DNA from: Pascua guehoae
Taxonomy: Eukaryota; Basidiomycota; Tremellomycetes; Trichosporonales; Trichosporonaceae
Direction: 5' to 3'
Assembly: GCA_001600415.1 (NCBI GenBank)
Contig: BCJX01000009.1
Coordinates: 82,282-146,281, forward strand
DNA length: 64,000 bases
Below, in pieces: positions 22,891-34,123 of this stretch. The translations under genes were made by a program, and so were the position numbers. Every line of letters starts with the position of its first letter. Position 1 is the stretch's first letter. The notes below the pieces were generated by a model. The model saw only the letters and a program-made list of their open reading frames with translations, had not been told where the DNA came from and ran no database searches.

Positions 22891-23664
22891 TCAGAAGACG
22901 GGGACGATGGCCGCCGACCAGTCGCTGCGGACAAACGCGACGCCGAGGGCAAACAGCCCGACGGCACGGGCAATGCTGGCGGTCAGCGACTTTGGTCTTG
23001 CCATGTTGACGATCCTGTGATTCTGCCATCCCCGCCATCCTGGGGGGCCATAGAGCGCGTAGCTCGCTCTGCTCCTCCACCCGACTGCCACCGGCCTGAT
23101 TCTCCATGCACGCCGCTAGCGTCGTCCTCGGGCTCGCCCTTGGCGTGGCTCGCGCGCTCGATGCACAGCGCAGTCTTGCCTCTCTCCAGCGCGTGCTGGC
23201 CCGCTTCCCGGCCCGAGTCCGCGCCGCTCCACCTTGCACCGTCCGCCGACGTCCCACGTCCAGACGTGTTCTCTCTGCACTTGTCCTCGACGCCGGCTCG
23301 GAGGCTTTCCTCATGTTTGGCCTCGAGTCGCGTCTGTCGCTCCTCAGACCTTTCCTCGGTTTGCCTTCCTGCTCGGCGCTTCCCTTGTCATTCCCTCCTC
23401 GCCATCACCGGCATTTCGCCCTGTGGACTTAGGCCGACACCTCCCCTTCAACTCCCCTTCAACTCCCCTTCAACTCGTCTTCAACTCCCCCCCCCCCCCT
23501 CCCCGACCACACTCGCACCCCAACACGACGCACTTGAGGTTACCCTCGCGGTGGGCGGGGTTGGCAATCTGCTCCTCCCAGAGCCACCCGAGGAAGCTCT
23601 TTGGCTGCTGCGGCGCGCCAGAGGGGCCGAGGTAGAGCTGGTTGGCGGGCGCGGGGGCGGACAT
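22891..23664 (-). CDS. TOM6: TOM complex small subunit Tom6-like
   Basis: Single-pass outer mitochondrial membrane protein that stabilises the TOM import pore. Two exons: 23534-23664 and 22891-22975, with a 558-bp intron (GTGCGT ... GCTGACCGCCAG). The product is 71 residues: a soluble part with GPSGAPQQPKSFLGWLWEEQ, then REGNLNIARAVGLFALGVAF, continuing VRSDWSAAIVPVF to the stop. The layout (short N-terminal segment with a conserved Trp patch, one membrane span GLFALGV, short tail) and the 'NL..A.GLFA.GV' core match the TOMM6/Tom6 family, and the length is right. The coding parts look like noise before splicing. I rate the family call as probable; the splice is well supported by phase and branch site. 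Confidence 0.8.
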
Positions 23665-25682
23665 TGTTGTTGTCGGGGTGGGTGCTCGAAGTCGAGGTTT
23701 TGGGGTTTTAGGGGGTTGGGTACAGGTTTTGGGTTGGGTTGTTGGTTGTTGGTTGTGGTGCTCTGGATTTGATGTCACCACTTGGTGAAAGAGTTGGCTG
23801 GCCGGTGGTGGCGGCGGAGGGTGGCTCGGAATCTGCCTGGGCGGCATTTGGCGGCGTTAGCCTTGTGGCCATGCCCTCCACCCTCCACCACCGGACCACC
23901 ACCACCACTGCTGACCGCCAACTCATGGCAGGGCATGAGCGTCGTGCCCGTCGTTGATCACGGTCACCAAAGTCGTCGTACACCGCACAAAAGGACGACA
24001 CCGACCTCACAGTCTTATTTTATCAAAGAAGCAGTCCGGCACGCCCTTGGTGGCCATACTGTACGAGCCCAAAACTGGCATTACCTACCGGCTCCCAGGT
24101 CCCACCGACTTGGGTCCTGCAGAGTGGAACAACGACTCGCAGAGCGCAGAGTCGAGCTGACGTGATCCACCAGAAGTGCAAGGCCTTTATTAACCACCAA
24201 GACAAGCAAGACAAGCAAGACAAGCACGAAGACATGTTGGGCCCGAAACGTCCGATCCGACGGCACGGGCCCAGGCACCCCCTCGGCCCGGCGATCAGTG
24301 CGCGAGCCACGGTGGCAGTTTTGGCAGTTGGCACACTGGGTTGCACACTCGAGCACACACCCCCGATCTCGTGCTGTGCTGTGCAGTGCAGTTAATTACT
24401 TACATCCTGCGAATGGAATGACTGCACACTGCACTCGTCCTCTGGCCTCTGGGGCTACAGGACCTGGACAGGTGGCATGCACAAAGGAGGGGCCGAGGCC
24501 ACAAAGGCCGCCACGTCCAAACCCGACTATTGTTCAGACGCACGGTCCGCGCCAGTCCCACACATGGCAGACGCCACACGCCTTGTGCGCCGCGCCACCC
24601 AGAGCACGAGTAGGTTGTTCTCTCCTGTCCGCCTTACACGTCGTGCACATGGACGCTGCCTGAATGTACCGGCCTATGGCGGTGGAGATTGACACCCACC
24701 GCCTCCCTGTCGTGCACCAGTGCACACGCGTAAGCCTGATCCTGTGAGGCCAGGAGACAACGTTGCCAAGTAAGTGGGCGCCCCCCACCGGTCCTCTCCA
24801 CGCCCACCCTGCACGCCACACCCTCGCTGCTCTCGATTCCTGTCCATTCCGCTCCATCTCGGCTGCGAGGTGCCCCGTGTCTCCCCAGACCCGAACTTTT
24901 TTTTTTTTTGCCTCCAAGTGGGCAGAGAGTATAGACCCCGTGCGTCGTGCACGTCGTGTGAGACGCGCACGAGGCTCGGGCACATGTCTCGAAGACCTCA
25001 AAGGTCTTGTCTCGTTTAAAACACCACACCCGTCTCGTCAAAATACAGGAGCCACAACGTGTCTTGCACACGACACGCCCGGCGCGGAGTGTGCTCGTGC
25101 GTGCCCCGTCCCCGTGTGTCGGGCCTGTCCTGCCTCCTGCCTCCTGCCTGTCGTGTGTCCTGCCTCGTTCCTCCTGCGTCCTGGCCGCATGTCCCGTGTC
25201 CTGCATCCTGGCCATCCTCTGACTCGGAATGTACCAGTCCACCCGTCCCACCAGCTACCAGTCCTTTCCCTCCCCCCAGTTCCTGTCCCCCGTCCCCCGC
25301 CCTGCCCTCCCCGTCCCCTCTGCCTCTGTCCCACCCCCGCCGTCTCCTCAGTCGTCAGCCTACTCGTCACTCGTCTGCACTGCACAATTCTCACACTCTC
25401 TCCCACCACTCCCACCGTTCACCATCGCTCTCTCTGATATTTTTTTTTCTTGCTCGCAAAACAGGCCGCAAAGTACCCCGCCCACCGTCGTCCTTCTCTC
25501 CTATCCCCCAACCGACACTTCTCGACTTCTCGCCACCACCTAGTTCCGGCTTGGACCCAGCTCCAAGCTCCACCACACCTTTTCCACCACCACCCCCACC
25601 GCCGCCGACTTTTTCCCCCAACCCCTAACCCCACCTCTCCCCCCCGCCACCCCCCCCCCCCCCCCCCCCAAACTCCACCACA
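23665..25682. promoter_or_regulatory. Divergent region TOM6 / G-gamma
   Basis: About 2 kb. Holds three AAGACAAGC units near 24199-24227, a 12-base T run at 24898, a CCTGC-rich degenerate block at 25126-25205, and a C/T-rich leader from 25250 to the G-gamma start. Several open frames of 100-220 codons occur on both strands but resemble no known protein. No gene is called. Confidence 0.45.
25650..25670 (+). repeat. Poly-C run (21 nt) just upstream of G-gamma start
   Basis: Uninterrupted 21-base C tract, followed by 12 bases and then the ATG. It should lie in the 5' UTR. Confidence 0.85.
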
Positions 25683-27132
25683 ATGTCCATGCCGCCACCG
25701 CCCCGCGCCCCGTCCCCGCAGCGCCGGACAAACAAGAACGCCATGGCCGAGCTCAAGCTCCGCCGCGTCCTCGCCCAGACCGACCGCCTGCACGACGAGC
25801 TCACCCGCCCCCGCATCCGCGTCAGCGAGGCGAGTTTGACGTGAGTGAGCGCGCGCGCACGCGCACGCGAGCGTCAGCGAGCGTGAGCAGGCGTGAAGTG
25901 ACCGCGAGCGAGGGTGACGTGAGACCGCTAGCGTGAGACTGCGAGCCTGAGGAGAGCGTGGGCGTGAGGATGTGGATCGCCACGTTTTTCCAGCCATGAG
26001 GCCACGGCTGCACGGCTGGGCGCGGTAATGGAGACTTGGCTCCTTGAGTACTGGGTACTGGGTACTGGTACTGGGTGCCACGCCAGCGACCCGTCGCCAA
26101 GGCCGGGACCCCGCGCTCGTCCCCGCCCCCCCCCCCCCCCCCCCGGGAGAGTTCCCAGTGCCACGACTGGAGCCGTCGGCGTGCTCTGCTGCCCGCCTCC
26201 AACCTGCCAACCTGTCTCCAGGCTGCCTGTCTGCCTCCAGTCTGCAGCCCACTCGCAACCTGCAGTGACATTTCCACTGGTTGTGCAGAGTGCAGATCCG
26301 GTTCCAGCCGGCCCGTGGTCCCCCCTGCCTCCTCCTGCCCTGCGATGCGGGGGCGGCGTGATCGGATCGGGGCCGGGGGGCCCCTGCGACGCCACACTCG
26401 GTGCCGGCCGGAGAGCGCCACGCGCCACCGATCCACGGATTGGCGAAGTTCGGCTCGGTTTCGGGAGGCGCGGTGTGGCATGACGTGTGGCATGACGTGA
26501 CTTGATGGATGGGCAGTGGCGGTGCAGTCTGTCTTAATCTTGCAGCTGCCGGAGATTGCCGTCTGCTGGTGGCCTCAAGGGGGTGACGACAGGCTGGGTT
26601 GGTACTTGCGGGGTGTCATCGGAGGCGTCGTCGTTGGGTCTGCGTTCAGTGTACGCTGGGTACGCTGCGTGCTGGCTGCATCGAGTCATGCGGCAGTACA
26701 GCCGTGAGGCAGTTGAGGCAGCGTTTGAGTCGTGTCTCCTCGATGAATTTCACGCCGTCTGCATCTGGTCTCAGATGTCCCAAACTCTGCCCCGCCTCTC
26801 TCGTGTTCTCTCCTGGCCTCTCTCTCTCCGTCTCCCACTCTCACCCACCCCCACGCCATCTCCCACTCTACCTCGTCCCACTCTACCTCGTCCCACTCTA
26901 CCTCGTCCCACTCTACCTCGTCCCAACTCTACCTCGTCCCACTCGAGCCTAACACCCACCCAGTCTCATCAAGTTTTGCCAGGACACGCGCGACCCGCTC
27001 CTCCCGTCCATCTGGGGCGAGCTCAAGAAGGGCGAGGACCCGTACGCCCCGCCCGAATCTGCATGCTGTTCTAGTGCGTCTAGTCGTACACATTCCACAC
27101 AGGATGCTGGTGCTGACTTTCCAGTCATGTAA
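25683..27132 (+). CDS. Heterotrimeric G-protein gamma subunit
   Basis: Partner of G-beta in pheromone or nutrient signalling; anchored to membrane by lipid at the C-terminus. Three exons: 25683-25840, 26964-27073 and 27125-27132, giving 91 residues. The spliced protein shows AELKLRRVLAQTDRLHDELT, then RPRIRVSEASLTLIKFCQDT, RDPLLPSIWGELKKGEDPYA and the tail ESACCSIM. The last eight nucleotides form their own exon and complete a CaaX box (CSIM) preceded by another Cys, as in Ste18-type subunits: farnesylation plus palmitoylation are expected. Intron 1 is 1123 bp, one of the two longest seen, and repeat-rich. Intron 2 is 51 bp and has no in-frame stop, so retention gives a longer protein without CaaX. 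Confidence 0.93.
26866..26941 (+). repeat. 15-bp tandem repeat in G-gamma intron 1
   Basis: Five copies of CTCTACCTCGTCCCA, the last after one extra A. It ends about 20 bp before the exon-2 acceptor, so it forms the polypyrimidine region of that intron. Confidence 0.9.
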
Positions 27133-28175
27133 TCGGGCACGGCCTCGGGGATGTGCGCGATTGCACACTCGACTCGACCAGATTAAGACTTGTCGATTAA
27201 GCCGTCGGCATTAGTTTCCCCCGCCTGGCGCCCCACCAAAGTGGTTGCGACCGTGTAGTCTGTCACTCACGCTCGTCCCACGTTCCATGCTCCCCTCGCC
27301 TTTTACTTCGCTTTCTCCGCGACAGGACCGCGGCCTAGACATTCCCACCTACACCTACACTCCCACCTAAACTCCCACCCCACCCCGCCATTCCACCCTT
27401 CGTCACAGCCTACAGCATACTCCACGCTTCACACCCATCCCCTCCTACGCATCCACAAATCCACATCGCGCATCGCACATCCGCAACCCCGCATCCGCCA
27501 TGCGCGCCATGGCTCCCCACTACCCCCACCCTACCCTATTACATTCACCCCGGATCCCCACACGCGGAACCCTTCCCCACCTACCCCTTTACCCCGCCGC
27601 CACCCTCGCATCCCACCCTCGCAGCGCGACCTGCTCACCCTGCACCCAGCCAATCGCGCGCGTCTCGCGGCGGTGTGCTAGGCTAGGCTCACCTAGAATA
27701 ATACCCCCACGGCCCACAGGCGGCGGGCTACACGCACACGCGACGGCCCCGCTTGGCCCACCTGTACACCTCGCGCTCTCCTCGCGGCCTGGCGCATCCT
27801 ATAATTAGTAATGTGAACGTCACATATACAGTATGCATAGCTGCTGTGCTAGAGGCTGGGCGGCTGGGCGTGGTTGGCTGACAGCGTGGGTAGGCTAAAC
27901 AGCATGCGTGGAGTCGGGGCATGATCAGAGCTGGGGTATTGGCGCGGTTACAGAGCTGGCGATGAGAGGACAACGGGCCAACGGGGGTTACAGAGCCGGC
28001 GTTGAGAGGCGAGGCTGAGGTTGAATCGGACACATGGGAGAGGACAGGGTTGTGACGAGGTGAGATGGTGAGTGGACTGAGGCGTCAGCTAGTGTCAAGA
28101 CTCACTGGACGGCATACTCACCGATGAGACGACCACACTCTACGTGAGGACCACACTCTGCGTGAGAGTCGGCCG
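27133..28175. other. Convergent region G-gamma / BTB gene
   Basis: About 1 kb between two facing stop codons. From 27330 to 27620 the plus strand is a C/A-rich run (ACCTACACTCCC-type words). No gene is recognised. Confidence 0.5.
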
Positions 28176-29771
28176 CTACCCCTGGTAGTAGTCGTCGTCC
28201 TCGTCGTCGTACGGCATCTGATCATTCGCATGACCCCCATTGGGGACCCCGGCATGACCAAACGGCACATGGGCGCCGGCATGCCCCTCCTGCCCGCCAT
28301 GGTGCCCCGAGCACCCTCTGAGCGAGTGCAGCGCGATTGAAAACTCATGGCTGAGCTCGCCCGCCATGCCCGACCCGCCAATCCTAAACCACGCGCGGCT
28401 GAGGGCCCACAGATAGTCTGGCGGGATGCGTTTAAAGTCTGCAAAACCCAGCGCGCCCGGGTTGAAGACACACTCGTTGGGGACATAGAGGTTTTCGTCG
28501 GCGTCGGGGCCCGCGTCGCCCCACGTCCATGTCGGCCGGTCGAGCGCGGCCGTGCATGTCTTTTCGTCGTCGATGGCCGCCCCAATCATGAACGCGCCAA
28601 ACGGCGAGTGGTGGCCCGCCCGCACCAGCTCGCGCGTGTAGAGGAGCAGAATCTGCAGCGCCCCGTTGCAGTCGTACTTGCGCAGAAACTGCGCGAGTGC
28701 CGGGTACGCCGGGAGCACGCAGGGGGGCTCGTCGAGACACCCGTCGACGGCAATCTTGAGAAACAGCCGGAACGTCGCGGCGTTTTCAATGTCGACGTCG
28801 GTGAATTCGAGATACTGGCCCCGAGTGTGCGCGGGCGGCGGCGTCTGCGAAACGGGGCGTGGGGAAGGGCTCGTCACCATTGCCCTGTTGGTGCTGTCGG
28901 CGGCGTCCGCGACACCGTCCCCCGTCACGCCGTCGCCCGTCTCCTCGCCAATGTGCCCCGCAGGTGGCGCGGGCGGTTCCGGCGGTGGCGGCGTCCCAAA
29001 CGACTGGGCGTCCCGGAACACCGAGCTGGGTGTGAGCTACGTGGACGTAAACAATGGGTCGGTCTGTTGGCTCTGGGCATGCAGCATCTGCATGCTATGC
29101 CTCAGAGTGACAACGCTGTGATACGATACACCCTCCATGCCCTCCATGCCTCCATGCCTCCATGCCTCCATGCCTCCATGCCTCCATGCCTCCATGCCTC
29201 CATGCCTCCATGCCTCCATGCCTCCATGCCTCCATGCCTCCATGCCTCCATGCCTCCANNNNNNNNNNNNNNNNNNNNNNNNNNNNNNNNNNNNNNNNNN
29301 NNNNNNNNNNNNNNNNNNNNNNNNNNNNNNNNNNNNNNNNNNNNNNNNNNNNNNNNNNCCTCCATGCCTCCATGCCTCCATGCCTCCATGCCTCCATGCC
29401 TCCATGCCTCCATGCCTCCATGCCTCCATGCCTCCATGCCTCCATGTCTCTATGCCTCCATGTCTCCACAGCTCCACACCCACGCCCGCACCCGCACCTG
29501 CACCTGCACCCGCACGGGAGGCAACTCACCTATGCGCCAAAAGATAGTACGACGGCACGCGAAACCGCACATTATCCGCCGTGATAATCTCAAAGTCGCC
29601 CTCGGTCCACTCTGGATCGTCCACAATGGCATCGGGGTCCTCGTCGTCATAGTCGTACCCGTCGCCGTACCCGTCTGATCCCAGCGCGCCCTGGGGCGCG
29701 TCGTCGGGCTCGTCGTCCCACGGGTCGCGCGCGCGGGACGCCGCCGTGGGGACCGGGTTGGTGGAGGCCAT
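28176..29771 (-). CDS. BTB/POZ-like domain protein
   Basis: Two exons on the minus strand: 29530-29771 and 28176-29025, giving 363 residues. An acidic N-terminal region (DPWDDEPDDAPQG) is followed by DPEWTEGDFEIITADNVRFR, then VPSYYLLAHSSVFRDAQSFG across the splice. This is the B1-B2-A1-A2 opening of fungal BTB domains that often serve as adaptors. The second part of the domain resumes after a Pro/Thr/Asp insertion: LEFTDVDIENAATFRLFLKI, then the helical CNGALQILLLYTRELVR region. The tail is Gly/His-rich and acidic. Many paralogous BTB proteins occur in this fungal order, so a specific role cannot be given. The ATG at 29771 has a strong context (ATC-ATG-G); an in-frame ATG at 29813 would add 14 hydrophobic residues. 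The 504-bp intron contains a minisatellite and a gap. Confidence 0.78.
29132..29466 (+). repeat. 8-bp minisatellite (CCTCCATG)n with N gap
   Basis: About 15 copies lie before and about 11 after a 100-base N run (29259-29358), with edge variants (CCCTCCATG, TCTCTATG, TCTCCA). The array lies inside the BTB-gene intron. The round gap size suggests unknown true length. Confidence 0.95.
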
Positions 29772-30447
29772 GATGCTGACGATTGCGAGCGAGGCGAGCG
29801 ACGAGAGGACCATGCGGAGGTGTCGGGCTGGGATTGCCGGGCGAGGTGGCCGTGAAGGTGGGGATTGGGTGTGTGGAAGGTGTTTGGCCCAAAGGAAGGG
29901 AGGCGACGAGGAAGGTATGGAGCTGTCGTTGGCAGCGACGGGGTGTGTGGCCAGTTGAGGCGGAGGATGGATGCACGAGTGGGTGATGCAGTGGTGATAG
30001 AATACAGAAGTGGGGGTGATACAGGCGACTGAGATGAAGAGTGAGTGAGTGAGTGAGAGAGTGACAGTTGGGCTGTGCAATGATATCGAGTGACCCAACC
30101 TAAACAGGACGAAGCGGGTTACGACATGGTCAGACGCGTTCCCCCCCATTGCCAGTGGCGGTGCCTCGATGTTGGCTGGCCATGGCTGGGTTGCCGTGCC
30201 TGGAAGGCGATGCGACTACCACCACTCAAAACTCGCAACCCCCAAGGGGAAACCCGCCACGGGACGTGTATCATGTCACCGCCTCACTCGTCCCATCTCC
30301 CTCCCCCCAGATGGGAAAAAAAAGACGCACAGCGCCTAGGGTACTAGTACAAACGTTGACTGAATGCGATGCATATGCTGTACTCTACATGAAGCGCAAA
30401 CCCCTTGCACTCGAACCACTCGCGACGCCCAACCCGTCCCCTGCTGG
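29772..30447. other. Region between BTB gene start and PRP18 end
   Basis: About 680 bp. The part next to the BTB start is its G/A-rich (minus-strand C/T-rich) leader with a GAGT microsatellite near 30039-30055; the rest is the PRP18 3' region. No gene is seen. Confidence 0.5.
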
Positions 30448-31795
30448 CTATCCCATGTTCTGCGCAATGCTGTCCGCGGGCCGGACCATTTGCGAAAACG
30501 TCATCAACCTAAGGTGTGAGCTTTGACCAGCGCTTTCCCTGCTTGGCAGCGGCATCCGTCGCCAAGCACGCGACCACGCGACTCACCTCTTGACCGCCTG
30601 GATATACTTGCGCGACACCTCGTCGTTGAGGACGTGCGCGACATTTTCAGTGATTCGCTCATCGCTCGAACGCTCGTGAATACCGACACTCGTCACGCCA
30701 ATGGGCCACGCAGCGTTGCCAATGGACAGGCGGAGGTATGCGTCGTTTGCCTTTTGGTACGAGCGCACCTGGATGTAGTGGACGACTTCGGCGAGGTGGC
30801 GGACAACGTCCTCTGCAAGTTCCTACTTGTCAGCGGGTGGACCAGAAGACGTGCTACACCCACTCTGCTGCGGAGACCACGGAACAGCGGCTTGAGGTTT
30901 TGCACCGACTGGGCATGGTTGGCGGACGCGAGCTTTCCGGCTGCCGTGGCCTTTTCCTCGGCCGGCCGTGCCTCTAGCCATTCCTCCCACTCTTTCAACA
31001 AGTCCTGCGGCATTAGATCGAGCCTCATGGGTACAAAGGAGTTGTCCTCGTGGTACCCACCTTGAACGCCCAGTAGATAATCGGATGGAGCTTGTTAAAG
31101 TTGGTCTTGATGAGACCCAGGTCCAGCGGGCCATCGGGAACTTTACGCTTCTTCTTCTCCCCCTTGTCCTTGTCCGTCTCATTCGTCTCGCCGCGCGCGC
31201 GCTTCTCCTGCTCGCGCATCTGCATGTCCTCGACAACACGCCGGAACTCGTTTTGTCGCCCCCCGCCACGCTCGTCGAGCAGCTCGAGCGCGCGCAGGCG
31301 CAGCCGCCGGTCCTTGTCCGTCTCGCCGAACAGCCGAATCGGCTGCCCCTTTGCACGCAATCGCCGCACGCATTCTTCTGGGGCAATGTTGAACCGCTCC
31401 ACAGCGCCTTCTGGTGCTGGAGAGCCCGAGTCGGGTGTTGGCACTGCAGACTCTGCGAGGTGTGCGAGCGCCGCCTTTCGTGCTTGCTCCGCCTGTCGCT
31501 GTCAGCAGGCAACGTCTCGGAGAAAGGCAGGATGGTGATAATCCAACCATTGCGAGCCCAACAACCACTGCACACTCACCTCCTTGCGGTTCTTGTATGC
31601 CTGTGCCTCGGCACGCGCTCCAGCAGCCGCAGCGTCGGCCTCTTCCTTGCGCTTGCGCTCCTCTTCGCGCTTGCGTTGCCTCTCGTCCTCCTTTGCGCGC
31701 TCGAGGTCGCCGCGGCGCGCATACTTTGGCGCGCTGCCGCTCGAGACAAAGTCCTCGGCCTTGCGCTTGTTGATCTCGGCGAGGAGGCCCTCCAT
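30448..31795 (-). CDS. PRP18: Pre-mRNA splicing factor Prp18
   Basis: Second-step splicing factor that works with Slu7 in 3' splice-site use. Five exons: 31580-31795, 31061-31492, 31004-30864, 30822-30587 and 30508-30448, giving 361 residues. The N-terminus is MEGLLAEINKRKAEDFV, then a charged helix, and a splicing-factor motif PEECVRRLRAKGQPIRLFGE. The Prp18 fold follows: DLGLIKTNFNKLHPIIYWAF, KEWEEWLEARP, and the signature YLRLSIGNAAWPIGVTSVGI followed by HERSSDERI. The last exon (LMTFSQMVRPADS) restores the family's final helix; stopping at the in-frame TGA after VKR would lose it, so the 78-bp last intron is well supported. The length is close to the human protein (342). Confidence 0.95.
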
Positions 31796-32181
31796 GTTTG
31801 TATTGAGCTTTGGGGATGAAATGTGAGGTGGGTGGCGACTTTGAATGCACGCGGTTGGATGGATGGCGAGCAGGTGGCAAGTGAAGTGGGGTGAGTTGCG
31901 AATGGTGCCTGAGGTGATGGGAGGAAGTGGGATCATTACGTAACGTGTCCCCGTGCGGCACGATCGTGGGTGGGTGGGTCGGGGCCACGCCTAGCGTCGT
32001 CACTGCGTGCACTGCGTCGAGAGAGTGTGAGTAGTGAGAGTGCGGTGTGCCAGTCCTGGGTTGATCTCAACCATCATTGTCACTACTACTCTTGTCCTTG
32101 TTCAACTCGCTTCAGCCCCCGTTTCATACCCCCTCCTTTCCTTCCCCCCTCCCCCCACAACTACTACACTCACTCGCAAAC
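31796..32181. promoter_or_regulatory. Bidirectional promoter PRP18 / MMS2
   Basis: A 386-bp head-to-head spacer. The side next to MMS2 (from about 32080) is C/T-rich leader. It separates a splicing gene from a DNA-damage-tolerance gene. No other gene is seen. Confidence 0.55.
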
Positions 32182-33372
32182 ATGGCCAAGGGTGAGTGGA
32201 GTGTCACAAGCGGCGTCAGCCGACACCCCGCTTGGTCGCGACCGTCGCGCCGCTCTGTTCACTGTGCTCGGCGGTCTCGTCTTGGTCAGAATACGACTAA
32301 CCCGCAGTGCCGAGGAGTTTCCGTCTCCTCGAGGAGCTCGAGAAGGGCGAGAAGGGACTCGGCGACGGATCGTGCAGCTATGGCCTCAAGGTGAGCCACT
32401 CCCTCTCCTAATGGCTTGTCATGCCCGAGCTCGGAGCTAATCGCCACAGGACGGCGAGGACCTTGCCATGTACGAATGGAACGGGACGATCATTGGCCCG
32501 CCCCACTCTGCGTTTGAGAACCGCATCTTCAGCCTCAGCATCTACTGCGGCGACAAGTACCCTGGTGCGTCGGGGGTTGTGTACAGGTGGTGCCGCCGGT
32601 GTGGACACTTGCAGGCACAACAGAGCTCAGGCGCGGGCTGGGCATCGGGCATTGGGCATTGGCCATGGGCTCGGGCGTCGCCGATGCACATGTGCGGTGG
32701 ACCGCCGCCAAGACCCCAATTTCCGACTGTGGTGCAATGCATGCCATCCTTGGTCGACCCTCGGTGCCTTTACAACTAACACTGCAGACCTCCCCCCGAT
32801 CGTCAAGTTCGAGAGCCGGATCAACCTCCCCTGCGTCGACCAGCGCGGCGTCGTGCGTTTTGTTCCTTCCCCCGGCTGATAATCTGCCTGCCTGTCCATC
32901 AAGTATACTGACTCTCAGGTTGACCTGTCGCGCGTGCACACAATCTCCCAGTGGAGGCGCGACTACACTCTGGAGAACGTGCTTGTCGAGCTTCGCAGGT
33001 GAGTCGTCGCTGTGGCCTTGACGTGTGACCGTGGTCTGGGCTGTTGCTGGAGACTTGTATCGCGTAGACCTTGGACTGGAAGAGGGTCACTGCCGCGCCA
33101 CATGCCCGAGGACGTGTTCAGATGCGTCCTATGGATGACCGCATCGATTTTGGGGCACGGAACAGGACGGCCGAGCATTGTGATGCTTGTCGCGTGCTCC
33201 ATGGCACCATTGATGTACAACGCGCGCTCGGCTCTTCCCTCACCTAGGACGCACACTAACGACACACAGGGAAATGGCCGCGCCCTCGAATCGCAAGACG
33301 TCGCAGCCACCCGAGGGCGCCGAGTTCCCGCCGCTCGACCTTGTCGCGCTCGCCAAGCAGCGTCGCGCGTAG
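32182..33372 (+). CDS. MMS2: Ubiquitin E2 variant Mms2 (UEV)
   Basis: Catalytically inactive E2 partner of Ubc13 for Lys63-linked chains in error-free post-replication repair. Six exons: 32182-32191, 32308-32390, 32450-32564, 32788-32852, 32919-32998 and 33270-33372, giving 151 residues. The first exon is 10 nt (MAK plus one base). Matches to the family: [40 protein letters not shown], then [39 protein letters not shown] and [20 protein letters not shown]. The active-site Cys region of a true E2 (HPN ... C) is absent, as expected for a UEV. The Pro/Glu tail [13 protein letters not shown] is typical. All splice phases close. Confidence 0.95.
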
Positions 33373-34123
33373 GGGCCCGCCTCTCGCTGGGAGGAGCCCG
33401 CTTTGGGCGTAGACTCGTGATATTCGCTCCTTTGGCCTTTGTTTTTGACGTCATGCACACAGACATACACACGCGGGGTCGTTGGAATGGCTGGGCGTTG
33501 CTCTGACCCCTTTTGTTGGCTGGCGATGGCCTGAGTGCCATCAACTCACCTCTACCTCTCGGCAGTCACCCATGTCCCAGGTTGCATACGGTCTGTCTGA
33601 CAACTCTACAACACTGGTTAGTTCCTTGGGGGTGGCATCGAGCCTGGTCGATGTGGAACCCATCCGAGACCCAGCCTAGGCGCGTGATGGCGATGCACTT
33701 GCCAATTCCGTTTAGAACAGCCGACTGTTCTTCAAGGGTGACAGTGTCGCTGTGCATACTTGTGAGCGAAGAATGTGTGCAGCTTCCACGACAGTATCAT
33801 ATCTTGGTGATTGGCAGTGAAGAGGCAGGGTCTTTCTGGGGTACTCGAGGCAACATGGGAATGGAATGTCAGTGCTGAACTTGGCAGCATTGAGTGGATG
33901 GACCTGGCTGTCATGGGGATGTATACCTCACTAGAAGCCTTGAGCTACGGCTTGAGCTACGGCTTGTCGTATTCACTATAGCGCCAGGCTTTGTGTTCGG
34001 GAGTCTCCTGTGTGGGTTGTGCGGGACAACTTTGCATAAGAAGGGTGTACGTGTTGAAGGGGTGATTTAACGTGCCCAGTCCACACCTCGCGCGGTAGGA
34101 CTCGGGCAGAGCGAACTATCAAA
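33373..34123. other. Convergent 3' region MMS2 / xylanase
   Basis: About 750 bp between facing stop codons. A direct repeat of CTTGAGCTACGG lies near 33940-33963. No gene is recognised. Confidence 0.5.

Noticed and set aside
23017..23772. 251-codon plus-strand frame overlapping TOM6
   Set aside because: Antisense to TOM6 exon 1 and its intron; composition is leader-like (Pro/Ser/Leu).
29132..29466. CRISPR-like array
   Set aside because: Contiguous 8-bp units without spacers in a fungal intron; a minisatellite.
29037..29529. Frames of Trp-Arg-His-Gly or Met-Pro-Cys-Leu repeats
   Set aside because: They are translations of the 8-bp minisatellite through an N gap inside an intron.
28347..29678. 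443-codon plus-strand frame across the BTB locus
   Set aside because: Antisense shadow that includes the minisatellite and N bases.
30583..30768. PRP18 ending at the TGA after VKR
   Set aside because: A GTGAGT donor overlaps that stop, and splicing to 30508 restores the conserved last helix of the family.
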